Assembly (NCBI RefSeq): GCF_024204645.1
Contig: NZ_CP100351.1
Coordinates: 2,108,001 to 2,172,000 of the forward strand
DNA from: Desulfomicrobium sp. ZS1
Lineage (GTDB): Bacteria > Desulfobacterota > Desulfovibrionia > Desulfovibrionales > Desulfomicrobiaceae
Reading direction: 5' to 3'
DNA length: 64,000 nt
Shown: one piece after another, positions 42,613-53,000 of the stretch
Position numbering within the stretch: the first letter of the stretch is position 1
Layout of the letters: each line of letters begins with the position of its first letter
Made by a program: the position numbers and the translations under genes
Notes under the pieces: generated by a model
What the model was told of the DNA's origin: nothing
Database searches by the model: none
The model's input: the letters and a program-made list of their open reading frames with translations, nothing else

Positions 42613-44043
42613 CTAGTTCAGCTCAGGAACATCCACGCTAACGCCCAGAGTGTTCATGAGGGTCGCGATGGGCATGCAAATCCGGTAATATGAGAACGTA
42701 TGTGCCGCCTGGGCGTTCAGATATACCTGCTGGGAGCTGAACAGACTCTTCTGCGCGGAAACAAGGTCAAGAAGGGATCTCTTGCCCATGCGGAACTGAT
42801 CCGCGTAACTGACGACGATGTCGGCATTCTCGTCGGTCAGGTCGCGTAAAATCGGCAGCAGTTTCCAGGTCGAACGGTGGAAGCTGTATGCGGTCCGCAC
42901 ATCCTCCTCCACCTTGCGGCGGACTTCTTCGGCATCCTGCACGGACTTGGACAGCTCGCTTTTCGCCTCCCTGATCTTGGCCGAGAGGGAGCCGCCGCTG
43001 TACAAATTGAAAGACAGTTGCAGCATGGCTGATGCGTCATGGTTATTGTGCTCGTATCCTCCTGTATTGTCGGAATGCCCCCCTGCAAGCTTGGCATACA
43101 ACTTCGGCGTGTGCAGATTTTTCGCCGATTTCTCCTCATTTTCCTTTTGATTTATGGCCAGGCGCGCGGCTTTGAGGGCGCGATTGTTGTCCATGGCCAG
43201 GGCGACACCTTCTTCGACGGTCGGAGGAATCGCCTGCTTCGGTCTTTCGGGCATGGCCAACTGGTCCGCCTTGCTGCCGAAAACCTTCAGGTATCCCGCC
43301 TCGGCGTCCTCAAGGCCCTGCCGTGCCTGTACCAGCCTCGATTTCGCCTCTTCAAGAGAAGCCTCGGCCTGGTTCACGTCGACCTGCGTTCCGCCGCCGC
43401 TATTCAATCGAATGCGGGTAAGTTCGAGGATTTTTTCATGCTCGGCGATGTTGTTCTCGCACAAATCAATCAAGGCCCGGTTGCGGATGACTTCCATGAA
43501 ATACTGCGTCGCGGTCAGCCCGACGTCCTCGGCCGTATTGAAAAGCTCTTCTTTCCTGGACTGTGAATGGAACTTGTCCGCCTCCACCTTGGAACTGGTC
43601 ACGCCGCCGTCGAAAAGCAACTGGGACATGACCACCCTCATGTCATTGGTCCAGCCCTCGCCCTGCTTGTCGTCATAGAGGTAGCTGGTCGTCTCGTTCT
43701 GAATGACCTGATACCCGCCGCTGGCAAAGACATTGACCTGCGGCAGCAGGGCGCCGAACGATTTCAGATACGCTTCGTGCGAAGAAGAGTACGCATGCTT
43801 GCGACTCAGAAAAGTTGGATTGGTATCCATGGCGGACTGAATGGCCGTCTGAAGCGAAATCCCGTTTTCCGCAGCGGCCTTGCTCAATATGGAGTCCACA
43901 TTCTCGGATCCGGAAACAGCAGGAGCCGCGTCAGCACCCCCGCCAGATCCATCTTTTGCCCGGACCAAGGCCGGCGAGACGCATATCACAAGCATTATCA
44001 TGAACAAAAAAATCAACGTGTTCCTAATTGCTCTCCAGGCCAT
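42613..44043 (-). CDS. TolC-family outer-membrane efflux/secretion channel, paralog 1
   Basis: 476 residues. Signal-like N-terminus (NTLIFLFMIMLVICVSPALVRA), then two OEP repeats with long alpha-helical stretches (LTATQYFMEVIRNRALIDLCENNI; RKVEEDVRTAYSFHRS) and the conserved FRMGKRSLLDLVSAQKSLFSSQQVYLNA near the end. It would form the outer-membrane exit duct for a type I secretion system. GGAGGAGGAG precedes ATG 44043. It is a close paralog of the channel at 56158-57585 and lies downstream of two RTX genes and a kinase. No membrane-fusion protein or ATPase accompanies it. Confidence 0.88.
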   Translation of the reverse strand: MAWRAIRNTLIFLFMIMLVICVSPALVRAKDGSGGGADAAPAVSGSENVDSILSKAAAENGISLQTAIQSAMDTNPTFLSRKHAYSSSHEAYLKSFGALLPQVNVFASGGYQVIQNETTSYLYDDKQGEGWTNDMRVVMSQLLFDGGVTSSKVEADKFHSQSRKEELFNTAEDVGLTATQYFMEVIRNRALIDLCENNIAEHEKILELTRIRLNSGGGTQVDVNQAEASLEEAKSRLVQARQGLEDAEAGYLKVFGSKADQLAMPERPKQAIPPTVEEGVALAMDNNRALKAARLAINQKENEEKSAKNLHTPKLYAKLAGGHSDNTGGYEHNNHDASAMLQLSFNLYSGGSLSAKIREAKSELSKSVQDAEEVRRKVEEDVRTAYSFHRSTWKLLPILRDLTDENADIVVSYADQFRMGKRSLLDLVSAQKSLFSSQQVYLNAQAAHTFSYYRICMPIATLMNTLGVSVDVPELN

Positions 44044-44487
44044 GAGACTCCTCCTCCGTAATATTTAAGAAAAATACAAATAAACAATCAGTCGATAAAA
44101 TCCATTCATATCCGACAAACTGTTTAACAATGGCGCAACATTTTTTTTAAAGTGTATCAATACAACATATATAAAATTTTAAACATATTTACTTAGCTCA
44201 TTATATTACTGAACGCCAACCAGTGAATGCTCGCGATAAAATCATTTCATTACAAAAATAAAAAATTCATACTCATAATATAATCATGTAAAAAAAATTA
44301 TAAAACAAAACTCGCAATATAATATGATTAAAAATACCTTAAGTATTAATACTATATAATAATCATAAAATAAAATTCACATACTTTTGTATATTACTAT
44401 TAAAAATATAAGCATAAATATGTACTTCTGATTACAAGAAATAAAGGAAACGTTGTATTTTCATAAAAAAACAACGCCATTGCAGAA
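44044..44487. other. AT-rich intergenic region, no gene seen
   Basis: 444 bp of about 75-80% A+T in an otherwise GC-rich region, between the kinase stop and the TolC start. Many TATAAT-like words on both strands make promoter choice arbitrary. No open frame with a ribosome site. Such tracts often bind nucleoid proteins; that is inference. Confidence 0.6.
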
Positions 44488-47400
44488 TCACGAGGCAGCC
44501 TGCGCAAAACCGCAGCGCTTGCGACCGGCGTCTTCACATCGGACGCAACGCCGCAAAACCGCGAAAAATTCAGCGATGTCTATGGGCTTGGCCAGATGAT
44601 CGTTCATTCCGGCAGCCAGACAAGCCTCTCGATCACCCTTCATGGCATTGGCGGTCATGGCGATGATGGGTAAATCCCTGTACTTCTCCATGGTCCGGAT
44701 GCGGCGACTGGCTTCCAGCCCATCCATGACCGGCATGACCATGTCCATCAGCACAACGTCATACGGTTCCTTCGCCTCCTCCAGGCGCTGCAACGCCTCA
44801 AGTCCGTTGAAGGCCACCGCCGCAACCGCGCCGACGTCTTCGAGGATGGAACGCGCCACTTCCTGATTGAAAAGGTTGTCGTCGACCAGAAGCACGCGAA
44901 GACCGTCGAGCTGCTGATCCGGAAAGAGGCCTCGATCATCCGAGGCCTCTGCGTCGCCGTCGCTTGGGCCTGCGCTCGTGGCCGTCAGAATCGCATCGAG
45001 AAGGCCGGTCGTCGTGACCGGCTTGATCACCAGGCCCGCTGCTCCGATGTCTCGAAGCTCCCGCCCTTGAGGGTCTTCGTGGCACGAGAGCGCCGCGAGC
45101 AGAACCGGCACGTCATCAGGCAGGCCCATGGCCCGGAGCCTGCTCAGGGTTGCCGGCCCGTCGAGTTCGGGCATGTCCCAGTCGAGAATGACCATGGAGA
45201 ATCGACCGGGCTCGCGGAGCATGGCCGTCACGGCGTGCTGTCCGGAGCTTACGGCCTCGCAGGCGAAGCCCAGGCGGGTCACGCAAAGGGCCAGATTCTG
45301 CCGGGCGGCGGGATTGTCGTCGACCACGAGAACAGACCGCCCCATCAGATCGGGGGGCACCGCGGGCCCCTGCAAATCCGGCTTGTCATCCATGGCCAGG
45401 TCCAGTTCGATCCAAAAGGTCGAACCCTGTCCTCGCTCGCTCGACAACCCGATCACCCCGCCCATCAGCTCGACCAGCCTGGAACTGATGTTCAGCCCAA
45501 GCCCGGCTCCACCGTATCTGCTGGCCGTGTCTCCGCCGCCCTGTTCGAAAGCCTGAAACAAACGGGGCATGAGTTCGGGGGAGATGCCCGGGCCGGTATC
45601 GGAAACCTCGAAGCGAATCCGCCGTCTGCCTGATGAAAACGCTTGCGCGTCCACTGCGCACGCGGCGCCGGGGTCAGCCGGAACGCAACCCATGGCAATG
45701 CGGACTTCACCGTTCTTGGTGAATTTGACGGCGTTTCCGGCAAGATTCACCAGCACCTGCCGCAGCCGCATGGGGTCTCCGAGCACGTGGACGGGCAGGT
45801 CCGGATCCGCTTCGAGCAGCAGCTCGTTGCCGTTTTTCTCGGCCATGGGCGCGACGATTTCGCACACGTCCCGCGCCAGGCAGAGCAGATCAAAGGACTT
45901 GCGTTCCACATCCAGCCTGCCCGCCTCGATCTTGGCCAAATCCAAAATCTCGTTGATCAGTCCCAGCAAGTGTCCGGCCGAGACCTTGACTTTAAGAAGG
46001 TACTGCCGGACCTGATCGCTGCACTGCATGCGCAGGGCGATGTCGGTGAAGCCCAGGATGGCGGCCATGGGCGTGCGTATCTCATGGCTCATGCGGGCCA
46101 GAAAAAGGTTCTTGGCCCGGGCGGCCATGGTCGAGGCTTCGCGCTCCAGCTTGAGTTGCCTTATGCGGTAGGCCAGGGGCAGGGACATGAGCACGGCCTC
46201 GGCGGCCAGGGCCAGATTGAAGCCCATGGAATAGCCCAGGCTGGTCCATCCCACGACCGTGGCGACGAAGATGAAGAAGAGCACCGAAACCAGGCTCCAG
46301 GCCATAAGCAGAATGCATCCGGGCCAACGGCCCTGGAAGCAGCTGGACAGGATGACGCCGAAACCCATCAGGAACACCGTCACGTTGAAGACGAGATTGA
46401 ACATCGTGTGCATGTGCGAGGAAGGCAAAAGCGGCCCCAGGACGACAAGGACGCCCGTTGGAAAGGCCCACGCCACGATCAGCCTGTCCCACGCGGGATG
46501 GAATCGGCTCGTCTCCAGAAAATCGCGCAGAAACAGGCACATGGCGATGGCGCAAAGGTTGATGGACGTCGCGGCGACCAGGGCCTGTCCTTCGTAGCTG
46601 AAGAACGGCGTCCACATCTTGTTGGAGAAGTACACCAGCAAGGCGACGTGGAACACGACGTACCAGAGATAGGACCTGTCCCGGATGTAGATGAAAATAA
46701 CGAAGTTGTAGACGATCATGGCAGCCAGCACCGCCACGAAAGCGCCGAAGGCCAGGCTGCGCAGGTTGTTCTCGGACAGGCAGCGGTTGCGCTCGCAGGC
46801 CGACGGCCTGACGAAGGTCACGCGCTCGCTGAAGACCCTGAAGTAGTAGGTATGGCTTTGCCCGTCGGCGATGAGCGGGATGAGCCGGCCGGAGTTGGTC
46901 ATGCCGAAACGGTGGGAGGTGCGATGCCAGAGGCTTCCGTCCGGGCCGGGCCTTTGCAACGGGGAGAAGAAATCCAGGGTCCGGACGTAGGCCCAGTCGG
47001 GGTCGAAGTACCAATCCTGACCGGGGTCGAGCCGAAGGGTAAAGCGGAACCACCACACGGAGTCCGCCATGCCGAGGTTGAAGGACGTATCCAGGACCGG
47101 CCGAAATGCCGGGGACCCGGCCACCTGTTCGATCTCGTTCAGGCTACGGGTTCCGTCCTCCAGTACCTCCAGATAGGGTCCCAGGGCCAAGAGCGATTGA
47201 CCGGACGGGGGAACCGCCTCCAGCACGCGCGGTTCCTCGGACAGGATGGGCGCGCGGTCCTGTTCTGACTCTGAAATCCATGCCACGCGAGGATCGGCCC
47301 TGGTCATGGCCGGACAGGCCAGGGCCACGAGGACGGCGCAGACAGTCATGACCAGCCAAAAGACGGCCGCTCGCGTCAACGGACGCAGCGTGTGAAGACG

Positions 47401-47571
47401 CCGACGGGGGCAGCCCCCCGCCGGCGCTGAATTTTGCTTCCGCGTCGCCTCTTTTCCCGGAATATTCGGGCCTGGATTCCCGCGAGGAGTCCGCTGACCC
47501 CGCACATTTCCGTTCCCATCCTCGTTGATGGACCCGAATTCCACGATTCGCCTGTTTTCCCCACGATCCAT
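44488..47571 (-). CDS. Hybrid histidine kinase with 7TMR-DISM sensor and two receiver domains
   Basis: 1027 residues. After a charged N-terminus of about 65 residues and a first membrane segment, an external 7TMR-DISMED2-like domain (about 100-245; WWFRFTLRLDPGQDWYF), seven hydrophobic segments (about 270-470; 7TMR-DISM_7TM), HisKA with phospho-His 496 in MSHEIRTP, HATPase (NLAGNAVKFT, DTGPGISPEL, GGAGLGLNIS), and two receivers with aspartates near 797 (LDWDMPELDG) and 943 (LMDMVMPVMDG). It has no DNA-binding output, so it likely signals to a separate phosphotransfer protein. It begins 37 bp after an RTX gene on the same strand. DISM domains are thought to bind carbohydrates. Confidence 0.92.
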   Translation of the reverse strand: MDRGENRRIVEFGSINEDGNGNVRGQRTPRGNPGPNIPGKEATRKQNSAPAGGCPRRRLHTLRPLTRAAVFWLVMTVCAVLVALACPAMTRADPRVAWISESEQDRAPILSEEPRVLEAVPPSGQSLLALGPYLEVLEDGTRSLNEIEQVAGSPAFRPVLDTSFNLGMADSVWWFRFTLRLDPGQDWYFDPDWAYVRTLDFFSPLQRPGPDGSLWHRTSHRFGMTNSGRLIPLIADGQSHTYYFRVFSERVTFVRPSACERNRCLSENNLRSLAFGAFVAVLAAMIVYNFVIFIYIRDRSYLWYVVFHVALLVYFSNKMWTPFFSYEGQALVAATSINLCAIAMCLFLRDFLETSRFHPAWDRLIVAWAFPTGVLVVLGPLLPSSHMHTMFNLVFNVTVFLMGFGVILSSCFQGRWPGCILLMAWSLVSVLFFIFVATVVGWTSLGYSMGFNLALAAEAVLMSLPLAYRIRQLKLEREASTMAARAKNLFLARMSHEIRTPMAAILGFTDIALRMQCSDQVRQYLLKVKVSAGHLLGLINEILDLAKIEAGRLDVERKSFDLLCLARDVCEIVAPMAEKNGNELLLEADPDLPVHVLGDPMRLRQVLVNLAGNAVKFTKNGEVRIAMGCVPADPGAACAVDAQAFSSGRRRIRFEVSDTGPGISPELMPRLFQAFEQGGGDTASRYGGAGLGLNISSRLVELMGGVIGLSSERGQGSTFWIELDLAMDDKPDLQGPAVPPDLMGRSVLVVDDNPAARQNLALCVTRLGFACEAVSSGQHAVTAMLREPGRFSMVILDWDMPELDGPATLSRLRAMGLPDDVPVLLAALSCHEDPQGRELRDIGAAGLVIKPVTTTGLLDAILTATSAGPSDGDAEASDDRGLFPDQQLDGLRVLLVDDNLFNQEVARSILEDVGAVAAVAFNGLEALQRLEEAKEPYDVVLMDMVMPVMDGLEASRRIRTMEKYRDLPIIAMTANAMKGDREACLAAGMNDHLAKPIDIAEFFAVLRRCVRCEDAGRKRCGFAQAAS

Positions 47572-47608
47572 CGGAGCACCCCTTTCCCGGCGAAAACCGG
47601 GACCGCGA

Positions 47609-49903
47609 TCAGGCGTGCATGACGTTCTGGTTGGCTATGTCCGCGTCGATCATCAGGTTGACCAGGGTCGAACCCGCATACCCCGAGTAGTGGTTGTACT
47701 GCTGTCCGTCGGCCCCGGTCTCGGTGCCGACAAGGGTCCAGCCCGAATCCGTGGTCGTCACGGAGTCGTTTGCGTCGCCGCGCACCCAGAGGGTGTCCGC
47801 GCCGGTCGTGCCCAGCACGTCCGAGGCCCTCAGGGTCAGGGTGTTCGCGTCATCGGGGTCGCCGGTGATATCGACATGCTCGATGCCGGTGATCTTTCCT
47901 GCCGTGACGAGACTGGAAAGGTCGAGCGTCGCCCCGCTCCCGGCATGGCTGTCCAGGACCAGGGTGTCCGTTCCGGTTCCGCCGTCAAGCCTGCCGATAT
48001 GCGTCGGCAGGATGGTCTCGATGCTGTCGAGCAGGCCTGTCGTGCTCAGATTCAGGTGCAGGATGTCATTCCCGGCATCGCCGAAGAGGGAATCGATGCC
48101 ACCGCCGCCATGCAGCGCGTCGTTGCCGTCGCCGCCACGGATGAAATCGTTATCGAAGCCGCCGTCCAGGGTGTCGTTGCCGACGCCGCCATACAACCTG
48201 TCATTTCCGCCACCGCCGTGCAGGATGTCGTGACCAAGGCCTCCGTTGAGGGTATCCCTGCCGTCGCCGCCGTTGAGGAAGTCTTTGCCGGTGCCGATGC
48301 CGCCGAAGAGAAAGTCGTTGCCGTCACCCCCGTCGAGGGTGTCGTCTCCTGTACCGGCATACAGGTAGTCGTTGCCGGAACCGCCGAACAGGACGTCGTT
48401 TCCGTCGCCGCCGTACACGACATCGTTGCCTTCGCCGCCGTCAAGGGCGTCCTCGCCCGCGCCGCCGTCCAGGCGATCGTTGCCGGTATCGCCGTAGAGA
48501 ACGTCGCCGTCATTCCCGCCGTAGAGTTTGTCATTTCCGCCGCCGCCATGCAGCGAGTCGTTTCCGTCATCGCCGTTCAGGGTGTCGCCATCCTCGCCGC
48601 CGCGCAGAAAATCGTCGCCATCGGCGCCATACAAAAAGTTGCGCCCGGATCCCCCGTCCAGGGTGTCGTCGCCAGCCCCTCCGAGCAGGGCGTCGTCGCC
48701 GTCACCGCCGTACAGGGAGTCGTGGCCGTGGAGACCGTACAGAACGTCGTTGCCAAGCCCGCCGTCGAGGGTATCGTCACCCGCGCCGCCGTCGAGAGTG
48801 TCGTAACCATCCTCGCCGTACAGGACGTCATCGTCGTTGCCGCCGGCGATGTCGTCATCGCCCGCGCCGCCATGCAGCATATCGTTGCCGTCATCGCCGC
48901 GCATGATGTCGCCGCCGTCCCCGCCGAAAAGCAGATCCTTGCCAAGCCCTCCGAACAGAAAATCAAATCCCGCGCCGCCGTCCAGGGTGTCGTCTCCGTC
49001 CTCGCCATGCAGACGGTCTTCGCCGTCCTCGCCGTGCAGGACGTCAGCGTCAGCGCCGGCGTTGAGGATGTCGTCGTCAAGGCCGCCGTACAGCGAATCA
49101 TTTCCGGCATCGCCGTTCAGGGTGTCGTTGCCGACGCCGCCGTCCATAAAATCGCCGCCGGAGTCGTTGCCGCCGTAGAGGGAGTCGTTCCCGGCGCCGC
49201 CGTCGAAGGTGTCGTCACCGGTGCCGCCGAGGAGGATGTCGTCGCCGTCCCCGCCGTAGATGGAATCGTTACCGAAGAGTCCATAGAGCGTGTCGTTGCC
49301 GACTCCGCCGTCAAGGGTATCCATGCCGTCGCCGCCATCGAGGAGGTCGTCGCCATCGCCGCCGTCAAGGGCGTCGTCACCGGCCGCGGCCTTCAGGACG
49401 TCGTTGCCCTCGCCGCCATGCAGGGTGTCGTTGCCGCCGCCCCCGTCCAGAGAGTCGCGCCCGTCGCCGCCATCCAGGAAATCATGCCCCAGCCCTCCTG
49501 CCAGGGTGTCGTCGCCAGCCAGGCCGAAGAGCGCGTTATCCCTGCTGTCGCCCGCGAGCGTATCGTTGTGGCTGGAACCGTTGACGTTCTCGATATTCGT
49601 GAGCTCATCGCCCTGCGCGTGGTTGCCCGAACCGCCGCCGACCTGGGGGCCTGTCAGGCGCAGACTCACGTTCACCCCGGCGACGCTGGCGCTGTAATCC
49701 GCCGTGTCGATGCCCGCGCCGCCGTCCAGGGTATCGGCCCCGGACCAGCCGCGCAGGGTGTCGTCGCCGTCAAGGCCAAGGACGTGTAAGGTGGAGGAAA
49801 GATCGACGTCACTCGCCGGATCGATCAGATTGTCGGCCATGTCGGTGCCCAATACCTGGCCGCTTGCGATTGAAGGGGCGTCACCGTATTCGCTGGAGCT
49901 CAT
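47609..49903 (-). CDS. RTX calcium-binding secreted protein (764 residues)
   Basis: Almost entirely RTX nonapeptide repeats GGxGxDxLx from about residue 40 to 650 (dozens of copies such as GGDGNDVLFG), which bind calcium and fold outside the cell. The last about 210 residues end in a non-repeat domain (GKITGIEHVDITGD...GQQYNHYSGYAGS...NQNVMHA) probably acting as a type I secretion-linked end. No signal peptide, as expected for type I export. AGGGAGGG precedes ATG 49903. Its C-terminal about 210 residues are nearly the same as those of the upstream RTX gene. Lacks the long N-terminal domain of the other two RTX proteins. Confidence 0.9.
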   Translation of the reverse strand: MSSSEYGDAPSIASGQVLGTDMADNLIDPASDVDLSSTLHVLGLDGDDTLRGWSGADTLDGGAGIDTADYSASVAGVNVSLRLTGPQVGGGSGNHAQGDELTNIENVNGSSHNDTLAGDSRDNALFGLAGDDTLAGGLGHDFLDGGDGRDSLDGGGGNDTLHGGEGNDVLKAAAGDDALDGGDGDDLLDGGDGMDTLDGGVGNDTLYGLFGNDSIYGGDGDDILLGGTGDDTFDGGAGNDSLYGGNDSGGDFMDGGVGNDTLNGDAGNDSLYGGLDDDILNAGADADVLHGEDGEDRLHGEDGDDTLDGGAGFDFLFGGLGKDLLFGGDGGDIMRGDDGNDMLHGGAGDDDIAGGNDDDVLYGEDGYDTLDGGAGDDTLDGGLGNDVLYGLHGHDSLYGGDGDDALLGGAGDDTLDGGSGRNFLYGADGDDFLRGGEDGDTLNGDDGNDSLHGGGGNDKLYGGNDGDVLYGDTGNDRLDGGAGEDALDGGEGNDVVYGGDGNDVLFGGSGNDYLYAGTGDDTLDGGDGNDFLFGGIGTGKDFLNGGDGRDTLNGGLGHDILHGGGGNDRLYGGVGNDTLDGGFDNDFIRGGDGNDALHGGGGIDSLFGDAGNDILHLNLSTTGLLDSIETILPTHIGRLDGGTGTDTLVLDSHAGSGATLDLSSLVTAGKITGIEHVDITGDPDDANTLTLRASDVLGTTGADTLWVRGDANDSVTTTDSGWTLVGTETGADGQQYNHYSGYAGSTLVNLMIDADIANQNVMHA

Positions 49904-49944
49904 GAACCCTCCCTGGATAGTGAAACGTATCAGATGGATGTACT

Positions 49945-49978
49945 GCGTCTTCCGGCGGGTTGACCCGCCGGAAGACGC
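49945..49978. other. Strong intercistronic hairpin between two RTX genes
   Basis: Perfect 15-bp stem (49945-49959/49964-49978) with a four-base loop and no T-run on either strand. It lies in the 133-bp gap between the RTX genes. It may stabilise or process a shared mRNA rather than end it. Confidence 0.55.
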
Positions 49979-50036
49979 TTCGAGGCAAGGGTCCTCGCGC
50001 GCTCAGACATTCTGCCGGAGCGCGCCAGCAGAACGC

Positions 50037-53000
50037 CTACGCATGCACGACATTCTGGTTGGCCAGATCCGCGTTGATCATCAGATTGACCAGGGTCGAA
50101 CCAGCATACCCCGAGTAGTGGTTGTACTGCTGTCCGTCGGCTCCGGTCTCCACCCCGACATGCGTCCAGCCCGTGTCCGTAGTCGTCACGGTGTCGTTGC
50201 CGTCGCCGCGCACCCAGAGGGTGTCGGTGCCGCCGGTGGTGCCCAACACGTCCGAGGCCGTAAGGGTCAGGGTGTTCGCGTCGTCCGTGTCGCCGGTGAT
50301 GTCGACATGCTCGATGCCGGTGATCTTTCCTGCCGTGACGAGACTGGAAAGGTCGAGGGTCGCCCCGCTCCCGGCATGGCTGTCCAGAACCAGGGTGTCC
50401 GTTCCGGTTCCACCGTCAAGCATGCCGATATGCGTCGGCAGGATGGTCTCGCTGCTGTCGAGCAGGCCGACCGTGGTCAGGTCCAGATGAAGGATATCAT
50501 TCCCGACATCGCCGAAGAGGGAATCGATGCCACCGCCGCCATGCAGCGCGTCGTCGCCGTCGCCGCCACGGATGAAATCGTTATCGAAGCCGCCGTCCAG
50601 GGTGTCGTTGCCGAAGCCGCCATACAACCTGTCATTTCCGCCACCGCCGTGCAGGATGTCGTGGCCAAGGCCTCCGTTGAGGAAGTCTTGGCCGTCGCCG
50701 CCGTTGAGGAAGTCTTTGCCGGTGTCGCCAAAGAGAAAATCATTTCCAGCACCCCCGTCGAGGGTGTCGGCCCTGACTCCGCCGGTCAGGGTGTCTTTGC
50801 CGCCAAGGCCGTACACCTCAAAGGCGTAGCGCGGATTATCGAAATCCCCGGCCGTGGTCAGGTCGTCGGATCCTGCCGTACCCAAGATCTGCAACGTGCC
50901 GTCTACGACCTCCAGACCGGACTCCACGTAGAGCCGAACGGTCTGGCCGTCCTTCGCGGCTTCGTAAAGGACATAGGTCTTTTCATCGATGGTCACTTCA
51001 GCCTGGGTCCAGGTCCAGCCGGCGTCGGCCTGCCTGGCCACCCAGTCGTGCGCGTCGCCGGTCACGAACAGGGCCATGACCCCGTTCGAGTCGGCCACGC
51101 CGTTGCGCAGGATGGCGTCGACGCTCACGGCCAACCCTTCACTCGCACCCGTCAGGTCGATGCGATCAATGCCCGCAATGGTCGTGAAGGTAACCACGTC
51201 GAGGAACGCATCCTCCGATGCCAGCACGTCATAGCCTCCGCCGCCATCCACCGTGTCGCCGTCACCGGCATGGATCAGGTCGTTGCCTGCCCCGCCCTGA
51301 AGCGTGTCCTTGCCCGCTCCGCCCATCAGGGTGTCGTTGCCGTCGCCACCACGGATGAAATCGTTATCGAAGCCGCCGTCCAGGAAGTCGTTGCCGACGC
51401 CGCCATCCATGGTGTCGTCGCCCGCCCCCCCGTACAGCAAGTCGTCGTCGGCACTGTCCCAAACGGGATACGGCTGGTACGCGGAGAAAACACCGCCGTA
51501 CAGAGAGTCGTTGCCGTCGCCGCCGTACAGGGTGTCTTTGCTGGTTCCACCGTCCAGGGTATCATTGCCGGCACCGCCGTCCAAAAAGTCGCGATCGGTG
51601 AGATTCTTATATGCTGGACTGGTACCAACACCCCTGCCACCAAGGAGGATGTCGTCGCCATCATCGCCTATCAGGGTGTCGTCAGCAAACCCGCCGTCCA
51701 TAGAATCATTGCCGACGCCGCCCACCAGGGAATCTAAACCGCCGAGGCCGAACAGGGTATCATTGCCGGCCCCGCCGTTCAGAACATCATTATTTCCATA
51801 AACATGATGGAATTCGTTGATGTCGCCCACCAGAACGTCATTCCCGACGCCGCCGTCTAGGGTGTCTATGCCTACGCCGCCTACCAACGTATCATCGCCC
51901 TCGCCGCCGTCTAAAGAGTTCCTAGTATCCCTGTGGGCGAACTCTACGGACAGAAAATCATTGCCGGCGCCGCCGTTCAGGGTGTTGTTGTCATGTGTGA
52001 AGTAATTGGTGATCCTGACCCAACCTCCGTACAGGGTGTCATCGCCATCGCCGCCATCCAAGGAATCGTGGCCGTCACCGCCTATCAGGGTGTCGTTACC
52101 GGTGCCGCCATCCAGGGTATCATTGCCCGCGCCGCCGTCCAGCAAGTCGTCACTGGAGACACGCCAGGTGGTAAAGTCCCGGATCACGGGATCGCCCCCG
52201 TACAGGGAATCGTCGCCGTCTTCGCCGTACAGGGAGTCATTGCCGTCGATGCCGCCATCCAGGGTATCTTCGCCCACGCCCCCGTACAACAAATCGTCGT
52301 CGGCACCGTCCCAAGCGGGATACTGCTGGTACTGGGCAAAAGTTCCGCCGTACAGAGAGTCGTTGCCGTCGCCGCCGTACAGGGTGTCTTTGCTGGCTCC
52401 TCCGTCCAGAATATCATTGCCGGCACCGCCCTCCAACAAGTCGCAATCGACGATGAAGGATTGTCCGTCGGACTTTGCATGAATACCAATGCCACCAAGG
52501 AGGGTGTCGTCGCCATTACCGCCGTACAAGTGGTCGGAATGAAGCCCGCCGTCCAGGAAGTCATTCTCGTCACCACCATGGAGGGTGTCGCTGCCGCCGT
52601 AGGAGAGCAGGGTATCATTACCCGCGTCGCCGTAGAGGTCATCGTTGGTTCCAAGTTGTTGCCGAGGGTCTATGACTATGTCCTCACCCATCAGAAGGTC
52701 ATGCCCGACGCCGCCGTATAGGGTATCACGTCCCAAGCTGCCTAACAACGTATCGTCACCGTCACCGCCGTCTAAAAGGCCCCTGGAGTTCCTTATACCT
52801 ACGTCTACAAGAGAATCATTGCCGGTGCCGCCGTACAGGGTGTCGTTGCCGTAGCCGCCGTACAGGGTGTCGTCGTCGTCGCCGCCCCACAGGCGGTTGG
52901 ACTTATCGTCGCCCTTGATGACGTCTTTGAAACGCGAGCCCAGGACATCCTCAATGCCTATCAGAACGTCGTCAGCAGCGTGATTGCGTTCGCCTCCACC

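Noticed and set aside
47525-49789. 754-codon plus-strand open frame antisense to an RTX gene
   Set aside because: Val/Ala-rich mirror of RTX repeats on the other strand; no ribosome site and no family features. The minus-strand RTX reading is clear.
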